This document shows, piece after piece, positions 27,380-35,661 of a stretch of 64,000 nt of DNA. Location of the stretch: NCBI GenBank assembly GCA_041391225.1, contig JAWKOL010000030.1, positions 1-64,000 of the forward strand, read 5' to 3'. The notes below the pieces were generated by a model. That model made no database searches. It was not told where the DNA came from and saw only the letters and a program-made list of their open reading frames with translations. This DNA is from RI-153 sp041391225 (GTDB lineage Bacteria; Chloroflexota; Anaerolineae; Caldilineales; Caldilineaceae). The translations under genes were made by a program, and so were the position numbers. Within the stretch, counting starts at the first letter, position 1; each line of letters begins with the position of its first letter.

Positions 27380-28550
27380 TTACTTGCCGCCGATGCGGCG
27401 TAGCCGCTCACCGGCTTGTTGCAGTGTTTCTAACCGCTTGGGGAAGGCGAAACGCACGATCCCTTCACCGTAGCCGGGGACCGAGTAGAAATTGGTGCCG
27501 CCCACTGCCGCCACACCCACATCTGTGGTTAGCCAGCGGGCGAAGCGTTCGCAGTCCCAAGCGGCTTGCGGTGCGTCGATATGCGTGTAGTCGGCCAAAA
27601 CGTAGTACGCGCCTTCGGGCGGCGTGGCAATGAACCCCGCTTCTTCGAGGACGCCCATCATCACGTCGCGGCGCTGGGCGTATTCACGTGCAAGCTGATC
27701 GTAGTAGCTGTCGGGCAGTTCCATCGCGGCGGCGGCTGCGGCCTGTAGCGGCGTAGGCGCGCAGATGGTCATGTAATCGTGGATGGGCCGGATCGCCGCC
27801 GAAAACTGCGCCGGTGCAATCACGTAGCCGAGTCGCCAGCCGGTAATCGCGAACGACTTGCTCAGCCCGCCCACCGTCACCGTGCGTTCGCAGTAGCGCG
27901 CCGAGCCGGCCCGGCGAGCGATGCACGCGTCCATCGTAGAGAATGCGGTCGTAGATCTCGTCTGTGATCAACACCAGATCGTTGCGGGTGACCACATCCA
28001 CCATCGCTGCGATTTCCGCATCGTCGAAGACGCGGCCGGTGGGGTTGTGCGGGGTGTTGAAAAGCAGGAGCGGGGTGCGAGGCGTCACTGCGGCAGCCAG
28101 GCGTTCCGGGTCGAGGCGATAGTCCGGCGCTTCCAGCGGCACCGCCACCGGCACGGCGCCAGCCAGCACCGCGGCCGGGCGGAAGTTCTCATGCGCCGGC
28201 TCCAGCATGATGATCTCATCGCCGGGGTTGAGCAGGGCCAGCATCGCCGCCGTGATCCCCTCGGTGACGCCGCACACCACGGTGATGTGGACGTTGGGAT
28301 CCACGTCCCAGCCCAGCGCGGCGGTGTAGCGCTTGGCCAGCGCATTGCGCAGTGCGGGGTAGCCCCATGTCACCGTGTACTGGTTGTCGTGCCCGCGGAT
28401 CGCCGCCACCGCCGCGCCGACAATCACTTGCGGCGGATCGAAATCGGGGAAGCCCTGGCTGAGGTTGATGGCATTGTGTGCAATCGCCAGTCGCGTCATG
28501 TCGCGGATCTGCGATTCTCGAAACTGAGTCGTGCGGGTGGCAGCGTACAC
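27380..28550 (-). CDS. Class I/II pyridoxal phosphate aminotransferase (one apparent frameshift)
   Basis: An aminotransferase of about 390 residues, of the aspartate/kynurenine (KAT/YbdL-like) fold type I. It shows INLSQGFPDFDPPQ at the N-terminus, NPGDEIIMLEPAHENF, the PLP-phosphate region FNTPHNPTGRVF and LITDEIYD. After a shift near 27930 comes the Schiff-base lysine motif GGLSKSFAITGWRLGY and RFAFPKRLETLQ. I place the start at the GTG at 28550, because AAGGA precedes it by about 8 bases; upstream sequence in the same frame is promoter DNA. It transfers the amino group from an amino acid to a 2-oxo acid. Substrate specificity cannot be read here. Confidence 0.87.
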
Positions 28551-28606
28551 GGCGTCTTCCTTTTCGTGTAGCGGGTGGGATCTCGGGTGAAGTGCTTGGG
28601 GATGGC

Positions 28607-28654
28607 ATTGTACTCGATCCCGATCTTGAGTGCAATTGGGGGGAGATGTATACT
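28607..28654. promoter_or_regulatory. Overlapping divergent promoters
   Basis: Plus strand: TTGAGT (28626-28631), 17 bases, TATACT (28649-28654), reading toward the DUF368 gene. Minus strand: TTGCAC (complement of 28630-28635), 17 bases, TACAAT (complement of 28607-28612), reading toward the aminotransferase. The two -35 hexamers overlap by two bases, so the promoters should compete for polymerase. Prediction from sequence only. Confidence 0.55.
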
Positions 28655-28714
28655 GTCTGACCGGCGCCTGCCCCAACCCCGTGATCCGGCAGGTTCAACA
28701 AGCTGAAAAATGCG

Positions 28715-29719
28715 ATGGAGAGCGTTGTGGAAAAGAACCGCGCCGAGGGCGCATCTCATGTTGCCGAAGAGAATCTGATTGAACTGGGCCGATCTCGCCC
28801 GTTGATGGCCTATATTTGGCTGGTTGTTCGTGGTTTCGCAATGGGTTCCGCCGATGTGGTCCCCGGCGTCTCCGGCGGCACAATGGCATTTATCCTGGGT
28901 ATCTACGAAGAGTTGATCATGAGCATCCGCCGTGGCACAACCGCCGTTTTGGCGGGCGCTGCTGCGCTTTCGCATCCCGGCCGCACTGGCGCCGTCAATG
29001 CCGGTTTCCTGGTTTCTGTTGCCACAGGCATCCTGCTGGCCATCGTCACCCTGGCGCGTGGATTGGAGTGGATGCTTACCAACCAGCCGGTGATGTTGTG
29101 GAGCTTCTTCTTCGGCCTGGTCCTCGCTTCTGTGGTGACGGTGAGCAGCCGTGTCAAACAGTGGGGTCCACCGCTGTGGCTGGCAACTGCCCTGGGTGCG
29201 GTGGGCGCCTACATCCTCGTCGGCGCGGTGCCGCTGCAAACGCCGGAAACGTGGTGGTTTCTTGTTTTCAGTGGCGCGTTGGCCATCTGCGCCATGATCC
29301 TGCCCGGCATTTCCGGTGCGTTTATCCTTGTGCTGCTGGGCAAGTATCAGTACGTGCTGGGCGCGGTGAACGAACGCGACTTCGTCACCATCGGCCTGGT
29401 GGGCGTCGGCGCGGTGATCGGCCTGATCAGCTTTGCGCAGATCCTGGGCTGGCTGTTCAAGCGCTACCACGACGCCACCGTGGCCATCCTCATCGGCCTG
29501 ATGATCGGCAGCCTGCGCAAAATCTGGCCGTGGAAAGAAGTGCTCGCCACCATCACCGACCGTCATGGCGAACTGATCCCCACCGTCGAGCGCAACATCT
29601 TGCCCGCATTCACCAACGCCGCCGGCAGCTTCAACATGGAAATCGTCACTGCACTGGCGCTGGCTGCGGCGGGCTTTGCGTTGGTGTTGGTGATCGAGCG
29701 GGTGGCGAACAGGAAATAA
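28715..29719 (+). CDS. DUF368 family polyprenyl-phosphate translocase (PopT-like)
   Basis: A 334-residue polytopic membrane protein of the DUF368 family. Members were shown to recycle undecaprenyl phosphate across the cytoplasmic membrane (PopT), supporting peptidoglycan and surface glycan synthesis. The hallmark SADVVPGVSGGTMAFILG lies near residue 45 with a second ILPGISGAFILVLLG in the second half, the paired re-entrant motifs of the family. About 8 hydrophobic segments are visible. It is followed 3 bases later by a TPR-like gene, so the two are likely co-transcribed. It fits functionally with the glycosyltransferase region that begins 2 kb downstream. Confidence 0.88.
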   Translation: MESVVEKNRAEGASHVAEENLIELGRSRPLMAYIWLVVRGFAMGSADVVPGVSGGTMAFILGIYEELIMSIRRGTTAVLAGAAALSHPGRTGAVNAGFLVSVATGILLAIVTLARGLEWMLTNQPVMLWSFFFGLVLASVVTVSSRVKQWGPPLWLATALGAVGAYILVGAVPLQTPETWWFLVFSGALAICAMILPGISGAFILVLLGKYQYVLGAVNERDFVTIGLVGVGAVIGLISFAQILGWLFKRYHDATVAILIGLMIGSLRKIWPWKEVLATITDRHGELIPTVERNILPAFTNAAGSFNMEIVTALALAAAGFALVLVIERVANRK

Positions 29720-29722
29720 CTT

Positions 29723-30874
29723 ATGTCTCAGAACTCATCCAGCCCACACCGCCCGATCAAAGGCTCCTGGGAAGCGTCGCTCCTGGAAGCACAGGAGATG
29801 GCCCGCCGCAACGATGACCGCGCTGTGGCCGCGTACTGGCGCCTCATCGACCGCCTGGCCGGCTTCGATCCTGAACGCCGGCGCGCCGGCAGTGGCCGGC
29901 TTCAGCTCTTCCTCGAAGACGCCCTGTTCGGTATGCAGGCGTATCTGGCCAAGCGTGGACGTTTCCACGAAGCTCAGGATGTCGAGTCGGCCCGCATCGA
30001 GGGTCTCCTGGCCGACGACGCGCTGGCCGAATGGATGCTCAACCGCGCCAAGCTGCTCAGTTGGCACGGTCAAGGCGAAGCGGCGCTGGACGTGCTCTTC
30101 GCCCACCTCAACCAATACCCGTTGAGCATCCCCGCGCGCTGGCAACTCTTCGATATCTACATCGACGCCAATCGCCTCGACGAAGCCGCCGCCATGGTCG
30201 ACGATTTTGAGGCCACCACACGTCAGAGCGAGGACGCTTTGCCGCTGCACGCCGGTCTGATCTGGTATCTGCGTTGTGTGGTGGCGCTGTCGGCACAGGC
30301 TTGGGACGAAGCCTTCGCCCATTTCCGCCTGGCCGCTCAGGAAAGCGACGCCTACGCCGAAAATTGGCACATGCTCTACCGTCCACTCATCTTCGCTGGG
30401 CAACACGAACTGGCCGCCCGCGCCCTCAACCGCGAGGAATCGGAAGCATCGCAGCGTTTCTGGCGCGGCCTCAGCGGCCACTACGCCGGCGACGCCGTCG
30501 GCTCGAAGATCGAGTGGGAGCAGGTGACAAAGTTGGACATCGAGCAGGTGTGGGTGCGTTCGGCCATCGACTGGATACTGGCCCACTATTTCCTCGGCGA
30601 CGAGGAGCGCACCGGCCTGGAACTTGCCTTGCGCCTCCTCAACCGCCCCGACGCCGATCCAGAACCGACCATGCTCATCGCCGCCGCGCTGGGCTGGTCC
30701 TTGCGCGGGGAGTGGGGTCACGTGCGCAGCAACCTCGACTTCGCCCTGGCCGGCTACCGCGCCAACCTGCAAGACGCCCTCTTGCCCAAAATGTACGGCG
30801 TCCTCGCCCGCGATCTCATGGGCGCAGAGCAATCCGCCCAATTCGCCCGCTACTTCCGCCAGACGGGGATATGA
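29723..30874 (+). CDS. Tetratricopeptide-like protein of unknown function
   Basis: A 383-residue, all-helical, Ala/Leu/Trp-rich protein without a signal peptide or membrane segment. Repeated helix pairs look TPR-like, for example EWMLNRAKLLSWHGQGEAAL, PARWQLFDIYIDANRLDEAA and WHMLYRPLIFAGQHELAARA. No catalytic motif is seen. It starts 3 bases after the DUF368 stop, so they form a two-gene unit, and it may be a scaffold. I do not recognise a named family. Confidence 0.75.
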   Translation: MSQNSSSPHRPIKGSWEASLLEAQEMARRNDDRAVAAYWRLIDRLAGFDPERRRAGSGRLQLFLEDALFGMQAYLAKRGRFHEAQDVESARIEGLLADDALAEWMLNRAKLLSWHGQGEAALDVLFAHLNQYPLSIPARWQLFDIYIDANRLDEAAAMVDDFEATTRQSEDALPLHAGLIWYLRCVVALSAQAWDEAFAHFRLAAQESDAYAENWHMLYRPLIFAGQHELAARALNREESEASQRFWRGLSGHYAGDAVGSKIEWEQVTKLDIEQVWVRSAIDWILAHYFLGDEERTGLELALRLLNRPDADPEPTMLIAAALGWSLRGEWGHVRSNLDFALAGYRANLQDALLPKMYGVLARDLMGAEQSAQFARYFRQTGI

Positions 30875-30888
30875 GGATGCGGAGAGGC

Positions 30889-30933
30889 GATGATGGGATG
30901 ATGGCACTCGACGCGTCCCATCATCTCATCATC
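30889..30933. repeat. 16-bp inverted repeat of GATGATG words
   Basis: 30889-30904 and 30918-30933 pair with one mismatch (GATGATGGGATGATGG). They are followed by further short CCAATCAC-type units to about 30970, where the next convergent gene ends. Confidence 0.75.
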
Positions 30934-30969
30934 AATCGAATACCCAATCCTCTCCCCAATCACCAATCC

Positions 30970-31755
30970 CTACCCACCACTCTCCCCCCACACCTCCTTC
31001 AAGCGCGCCACGCTGTGCAGCAGCAAGCGCCGGTCGCCGAAGACCTCTAGCGTGATGGTGTCATCGTAGCCGAAGCTGCGTAGCGTCTGAATGTTCTGTT
31101 CCAGGTCGAGGCCGCCGCCGATGGGCGCGCCCAGGGGCAGGTGCAAGTCATCGATGCCGTTGTTGTCGCTCAAGTGTATGTGGGCCAGCCTGTCGTTGAG
31201 CGAGAAGAGGTACTCGCGCAACATGCTTTTGGCCGTGGCCAAATTGCCGTGACCGATGTCGTAGAGCAACTTGAGGCCAGGGACGCGTTGGAAGATCTCG
31301 CGGAAATACTTGTGCTGGTGCTTGTTGTTCAGGCCGTTCTCCATTGCGATATCCACGCCCCGCTCCTCGCCGTGCCGCACCAGGATCCCCAGCATCTGCC
31401 GGTAAAACTCATATCCTTCGGTGTCACTCAGGTACGACGGCCAACCCATGAAGTGCATCGTACACAGCGACGCGCCCACGATCCGCGCCGCGTCCACCGA
31501 ACGGCGCAACTCGTCCAGCGCCGCCTGCCGCACCAACGGAGACGGGTTATCGATGGGCAAATACGGCGCCGTGTGGCACACCACACCCAGCCCGGCATCT
31601 TGGATCGCCTGCGCCACCTCCTGCCACGGCGTCGACTCGGTCGCCGTCGCCGGCGCCTCGATGGTCAGATCGATGTAGTCGAATCCATTTTCGCCAAACC
31701 AACGAATCTCTTCGAAGACGTTTCGTTCCGGGTCGTTCATTGCACCGATGCGCAT
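30970..31755 (-). CDS. Sugar phosphate isomerase/epimerase-like TIM barrel protein
   Basis: A 261-residue TIM-barrel protein of the xylose isomerase-like/AP endonuclease 2 superfamily. It shows GFDYIDLTIEAP, metal-site candidates in DIAMENGLNN (E), LLYDIGHGNLA (D, H) and HIHLSDNNGIDDLHLPLG (H), and the C-terminal ITLEVFGDR. Probably a divalent-metal isomerase, epimerase or deoxyribose-processing enzyme. It is monocistronic by appearance, facing the TPR-like gene tail to tail, and is distinct from the other two TIM barrels in the window (507 and 51316). Confidence 0.82.
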   Translation of the reverse strand: MRIGAMNDPERNVFEEIRWFGENGFDYIDLTIEAPATATESTPWQEVAQAIQDAGLGVVCHTAPYLPIDNPSPLVRQAALDELRRSVDAARIVGASLCTMHFMGWPSYLSDTEGYEFYRQMLGILVRHGEERGVDIAMENGLNNKHQHKYFREIFQRVPGLKLLYDIGHGNLATAKSMLREYLFSLNDRLAHIHLSDNNGIDDLHLPLGAPIGGGLDLEQNIQTLRSFGYDDTITLEVFGDRRLLLHSVARLKEVWGESGG

Positions 31756-31833
31756 GAAAATCTCTCCTGAAAGAAAATGAAAAGGATAGCGATGAATGCA
31801 GAATGGGGCGCAGATCGTCGCGCCACCCCATCT

Positions 31834-33877
31834 TCATTCTTCATTCATCACTATCTCAACCTCAGCCAAACGTAGACGTTGATCGCTGCTCTCATCTGGG
31901 CGCAACGGCTCCCCGTTCGCGCCATCGTAGACGATAAGATCGAGGAAATAGCGCCCTGGCGCCGTGGATGTGGGGACAGGCAACCCCAGCGCCACGCGGC
32001 CACGTTGCCCTGGCTGCCATGTGTTTGTCCCCTGGACTGGGCCGTCGTCGATCTGCGCGATCATCTGATCGTTGCCGTCGTAGAGGCGCAGACTGGCACG
32101 CAGACCCGCCGGGTACGTGCTCACGTTGTCCAGCGCTTGCCAGCACAGCGTGGCGTAGAGGACGCGACCTGCCTGCACCGAAGTGCGCGCCTCGCTGCCA
32201 GCCAGCCGCAGCGTCTCCATAGCGCGCTTGCACCGTCCTCTGGGCAGAAGAGCGTGTCGGCGGTGGGCAGATCGTAGCGCTGCAAGCGCACAAAATCGCG
32301 ATCGGGGAAGGGCATGTCCACCGTGAGTGCGCCCAGCGTATCCAACTTGGCCCGCAGCAGGCCGGCGGGGTCGCTCACCGTGTCGTAGAGCCTGTAGTGC
32401 CAGATGCGCGCATGGTCCGCGGCGACGTTGTCCAGCGCGGTCAATGCCTGCGCCGACGGCATGGCGTAGAAGTCGCTCTCGGCCAGTCCCCAGCCCAACG
32501 ACGGTTCGCCGTCTACGCTGCCGGTGGTGAGCAGTGTCGGTCCTGTCTCGTTTTTCTTGTGTAGCCAAGAAGTCGTCGCCGATCCTGGATGGGTGGGGAC
32601 GGCGGTCAACGCCCCGCCTGTCTCCTGCGGCCAGTAGACAGCCAACACGGGTAGATCCACCCCGCGTTCACCAGGATCGCATCGCCAGGACGCCAGCCGG
32701 TGGTCAGAATCTGCACCGCGGCGCGGTGATCGTCGGCGCGGGAGAGGGGATTCTCCCAGAATTCCACCAGGCTCCACGCCGAAAGCGCCAGCAGTGCGCC
32801 GATCCCCAGCGCATAGACGTAGCGCCACCGCGCCAGGACATCCAGCGCCACAGCCAGCAGCAGAGGCGCCGCCGCAGCGTAGACGAAGAAGTAGCGCACA
32901 TGGTAAAGCGGTGTCACCAGCGCGCTCAGGCTTAGGATCACGGCCAATGGCACGAACACGTAGGCGTAGACCCAAAGCCGAGATGCCACCGTTTTCCTGG
33001 TGAAGCCAAAAAGCACAAAAAGCGCGATCACCAATACAAAGGCGTCAAACGGCGGCGATTGCCCCACCAGCAGCGCAGACAGGCTTTCGCGTAGCGCGGA
33101 AAGTATATCCAATTCACCACGCCACGGCGGCACCGGTGGATCGGTCACCTGGCGCCAGGCGTTGGGCAACCACGGCGACCACAGCACCAACACGCCCACC
33201 TGGGCCGTCACCCAGTGCAGCAGCCTGCGTCCGCGCCATCTTCCAGAAAGCTCGGAAGATTCCTGGAAGATGAGCACGACAATGATCAAATTGATCGCAA
33301 GCAGCGCAAACGCCGCGTAGTACAGCGTGTACAGCGCCGCCGCGCCCGTCACCGCGTACACCACCAACTGCCGCGTAGACCCATCTTCGGTCCACCGGTG
33401 CGCAGCCCAAAGGCAGACGAGACACAGCGCCGCGCCCACGGTGTACATGCGAACTTCCTGGCTATACCACACCGAGAACGGATGCAGCGCGCCGATCCAC
33501 AACGCGGCCAACGCCACACGCACACCGAACCAACGACGCCCCAGCGCGTAGAGCAACGGCAACAGCACCATTCCCGCTGCAAGGCTGGGCCAGGCGTAGA
33601 GGAATTCCAATCCGTGCTGCAACGTAGGCTGTGTTACCGCCTGCCACAGGTGGAGCAGGAGGTAGTAACCCGGGGGATGGATGTCGCGCGCTGTGTGCGC
33701 GATCAACGCGGGTACCGACTGCTGCGCCAGGTAGACGCTCACCGTCTCGTCGTACCACAGCGATTCCGCGCCAAGACGAAACAGGCGCACGCCAAAGCCG
33801 ACCAACAGGCCGCTCCAGAGCAGAATACGATAGATTGGGGATGGCATCGCCGTTGCGAACTGCGTACGCTTCTTCAT
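31834..33877 (-). CDS. GT-C membrane glycosyltransferase (GT39-like; two apparent frameshifts)
   Basis: An integral membrane glycosyltransferase of about 680 residues, of the polyprenyl-phosphate-sugar dependent type. The first extracytoplasmic loop holds LWYDETVSVY (D43, E44), the GT-C acidic motif, followed by HPPGYYLLLHLW, typical of GT39/ArnT-like proteins. About ten helices follow, then a soluble C-terminal domain ending RYFLDLIVYDG. Frames shift near 32640 and 32225. I chose the start MKKRTQ at 33877; the frame upstream is an octamer repeat. It is divergent from the G5/3D gene and the first member of the glycan region. Confidence 0.8.
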
Positions 33878-33929
33878 CGGACCGATGCTATCACCAGGCG
33901 CCGCCACTGTCCAGAACGGAAGCGAGGTG

Positions 33930-33961
33930 ACCTGCAAACTTGCATACCTGCAAACCTGCTT
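33930..33961. repeat. Octamer array (ACCTGCAA, 4 units)
   Basis: Four 8-base units ACCTGCAA/ACTTGCAT lie between the divergent glycosyltransferase and G5/3D genes. The reverse-complement type (TTGCAGGT) recurs at about 41313-41365. Confidence 0.8.
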
Positions 33962-33987
33962 TCTATCTCCTGCCTCTGGCGTCCCTT

Positions 33988-34016
33988 TTGGCATTGTCTG
34001 CATCTACAGGTAAAAT
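33988..34016 (+). promoter_or_regulatory. Predicted promoter for a leaderless transcript
   Basis: TTGGCA (33988-33993), 17 bases, TAAAAT (34011-34016). The ATG of the G5/3D gene begins only 7 bases after the -10, where transcription should start, and there is no Shine-Dalgarno sequence. Suggests a leaderless mRNA. Confidence 0.45.
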
Positions 34017-34023
34017 AGCGTGC

Positions 34024-35547
34024 ATGTCTTCGATAACCGCACCGTTTGATCGGCTCGGAAAAATCCGCATCTACTGGGGCGCGCTAGGACGTTTCCAGCC
34101 TGCCGCCGCCTACGTCGCCATCGGCCTGTTGGCATGGACGCTGTGGACCGTCACCGCGGTGCCAGTTGACGTGAACGTCGACGGCGTCAACGAGACGGTG
34201 ATCACCCACCGCCGCACGTTGGGTCCACTGCTGGCGGATCTGGGGCTGGATCTGCACGAAGCGGATCGCGTTTCGTTGCCGCTTTCAACACCGCTCCAGC
34301 GTGATTTGACTGTCCGCGTTGAGCGCGCCTGGCCTGCCCGCATCGTGGCCGACGGCCTCGATCTGCGTGTGTTCAGTTGGGCCGATACGCCGCGTGGGTT
34401 GCTGGATGATGCCGACATCGGCGTTAGCAACTACGATCAGGTGACGATCAACGGTGTGCGTGTGGGCCTGGACGATCCGCTGCCGCCACGCGCACGCACC
34501 ATGACCAAGGCCACCTACGATCGCGGCCATGCCTGGGAACAGATCGCCGTCGATCCGCTGCGTGTGCGTGTCTACCGCGCCATCCCCATTACGGTGGACG
34601 ATGGCAACGTTCCCTTTGTGATCAGCACCACGGCGCAGTCGGTGGGCGAGGCGCTGCGCGAGGCCGAAATCACCCTCTACCTGGGCGACAAGGTGCAGCC
34701 TTCACTGGGTAGCCCGGTGAGTACAGGATTGCGTATCTTCATCGAGCGTAGCACGCCCGTCACCCTGCAAGTGGACGGACGCCTGCTCAAGACACGCACC
34801 CGCGGCCAGAACGTGGGTGACGCACTCACCGAGTTGGGCATAGGCGTGGCCGGTTTGGATCGCGTGACGCCGTCGCTCACCGCCGAACTCTACGACAATG
34901 TCGAGATCTCCATCGTGCGCGTGCGCGAGGACATCGAAATCGAAGAGGACATCGTCCCCTTCGACACTGTCTTCGAAGGAGATCCCAATCTGCTCATCGA
35001 CACGCAGCAGATGATCACACCGGGCGCAGAGGGCATCACCCGCCGTCGCTTCCGCGTCACCTACGAAGACGGCGAAGAGATCGACCGCATCCTGGAAGAT
35101 CAATGGATCGCCCAGGAGCCGGCGCTGCGCCGCATCGCCTACGGCCAACGCATTGAGCCGAGAACGGCCACAATGGCGGATGGGCAGGAGATTACCTACT
35201 GGCGCAGGATTCGCATGAGTGCGTCCAGCTACAGTGCATCCACCGCGGGCGTACCCGTCACCGCGTCGTACTACGGGCGCACCTTTACCGGCGAAGTGAT
35301 GCGTTTCGGCATCGTCGCCGTGGACCCATCCATCATCCCGTTGCGTTCACGGGTGTACGTACCTGGCTACGGCGTTGGCGACGCGCTGGATACAGGCTCC
35401 GCCATCCGCGCCAAACGCATCGATCTCGGCTACGACGACGACAACCTGGTCCTCTGGAGCCGTTGGGTGGACGTCTACCTGCTTTGGCCGCCACCTTCGG
35501 CTGGGCAGATCACTTGGGTGCTGCCGAATTGGCCGGTGGAGAGATGA
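34024..35547 (+). CDS. DUF348/G5/3D domain cell-wall protein
   Basis: A 507-residue exported protein likely acting on peptidoglycan. An N-terminal membrane segment (about 29-45) is followed by DUF348-type ubiquitin-like domains (about 48-88, 104-145, 187-227 and 245-283), a G5-like domain (about 300-375) and a C-terminal 3D domain (395-487). The three conserved aspartates of the 3D fold, shared with the MltA lytic transglycosylase core, are at VAVDPSIIPL (D434), LDTGSA (D456) and KRID (D467). The arrangement resembles YabE/YuiC and Rpf-like cell-wall hydrolases. The upstream frame extension is octamer repeat and is excluded. Confidence 0.88.
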   Translation: MSSITAPFDRLGKIRIYWGALGRFQPAAAYVAIGLLAWTLWTVTAVPVDVNVDGVNETVITHRRTLGPLLADLGLDLHEADRVSLPLSTPLQRDLTVRVERAWPARIVADGLDLRVFSWADTPRGLLDDADIGVSNYDQVTINGVRVGLDDPLPPRARTMTKATYDRGHAWEQIAVDPLRVRVYRAIPITVDDGNVPFVISTTAQSVGEALREAEITLYLGDKVQPSLGSPVSTGLRIFIERSTPVTLQVDGRLLKTRTRGQNVGDALTELGIGVAGLDRVTPSLTAELYDNVEISIVRVREDIEIEEDIVPFDTVFEGDPNLLIDTQQMITPGAEGITRRRFRVTYEDGEEIDRILEDQWIAQEPALRRIAYGQRIEPRTATMADGQEITYWRRIRMSASSYSASTAGVPVTASYYGRTFTGEVMRFGIVAVDPSIIPLRSRVYVPGYGVGDALDTGSAIRAKRIDLGYDDDNLVLWSRWVDVYLLWPPPSAGQITWVLPNWPVER

Positions 35548-35548
35548 T

Positions 35549-35648
35549 TCGTAATGCGTGATGCGTAACCCAGAAGGCCGAGAATCTCGGCTCGGCTTTC
35601 GCACCTGGCACGAGCGGGAACTTTGGGGTTACGGATTACGCATTACGC
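35549..35648. repeat. Inverted TAATGCG/ATTACGC heptamer arrays
   Basis: The left arm begins at 35549 and the right arm ends at 35648. They pair over about 21 bases with two mismatches (GTAATGCGTGATGCGTAACCC). Between them is a smaller hairpin around GCCGAGAATCTCGGC. It lies directly after the G5/3D stop. Confidence 0.8.
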
Positions 35649-35661
35649 CTTTACTTGAGAG

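Noticed and set aside
28496..29566. 356-codon minus-strand frame opposite the DUF368 gene
   Set aside because: The composition is His/Gln/Asp-rich as expected for the antisense of a membrane protein gene. The sense strand carries the family motifs.
29735..30907. 390-codon minus-strand frame opposite the TPR-like gene
   Set aside because: No start with a ribosome-binding site and no domain; the sense gene has operon spacing to DUF368.
31834..33877. A set of three separate small genes in the GT-C locus
   Set aside because: The pieces are collinear on the same strand, none of the downstream pieces has its own start signal, and together they give one normal-length GT-C protein with a soluble C-terminal domain.
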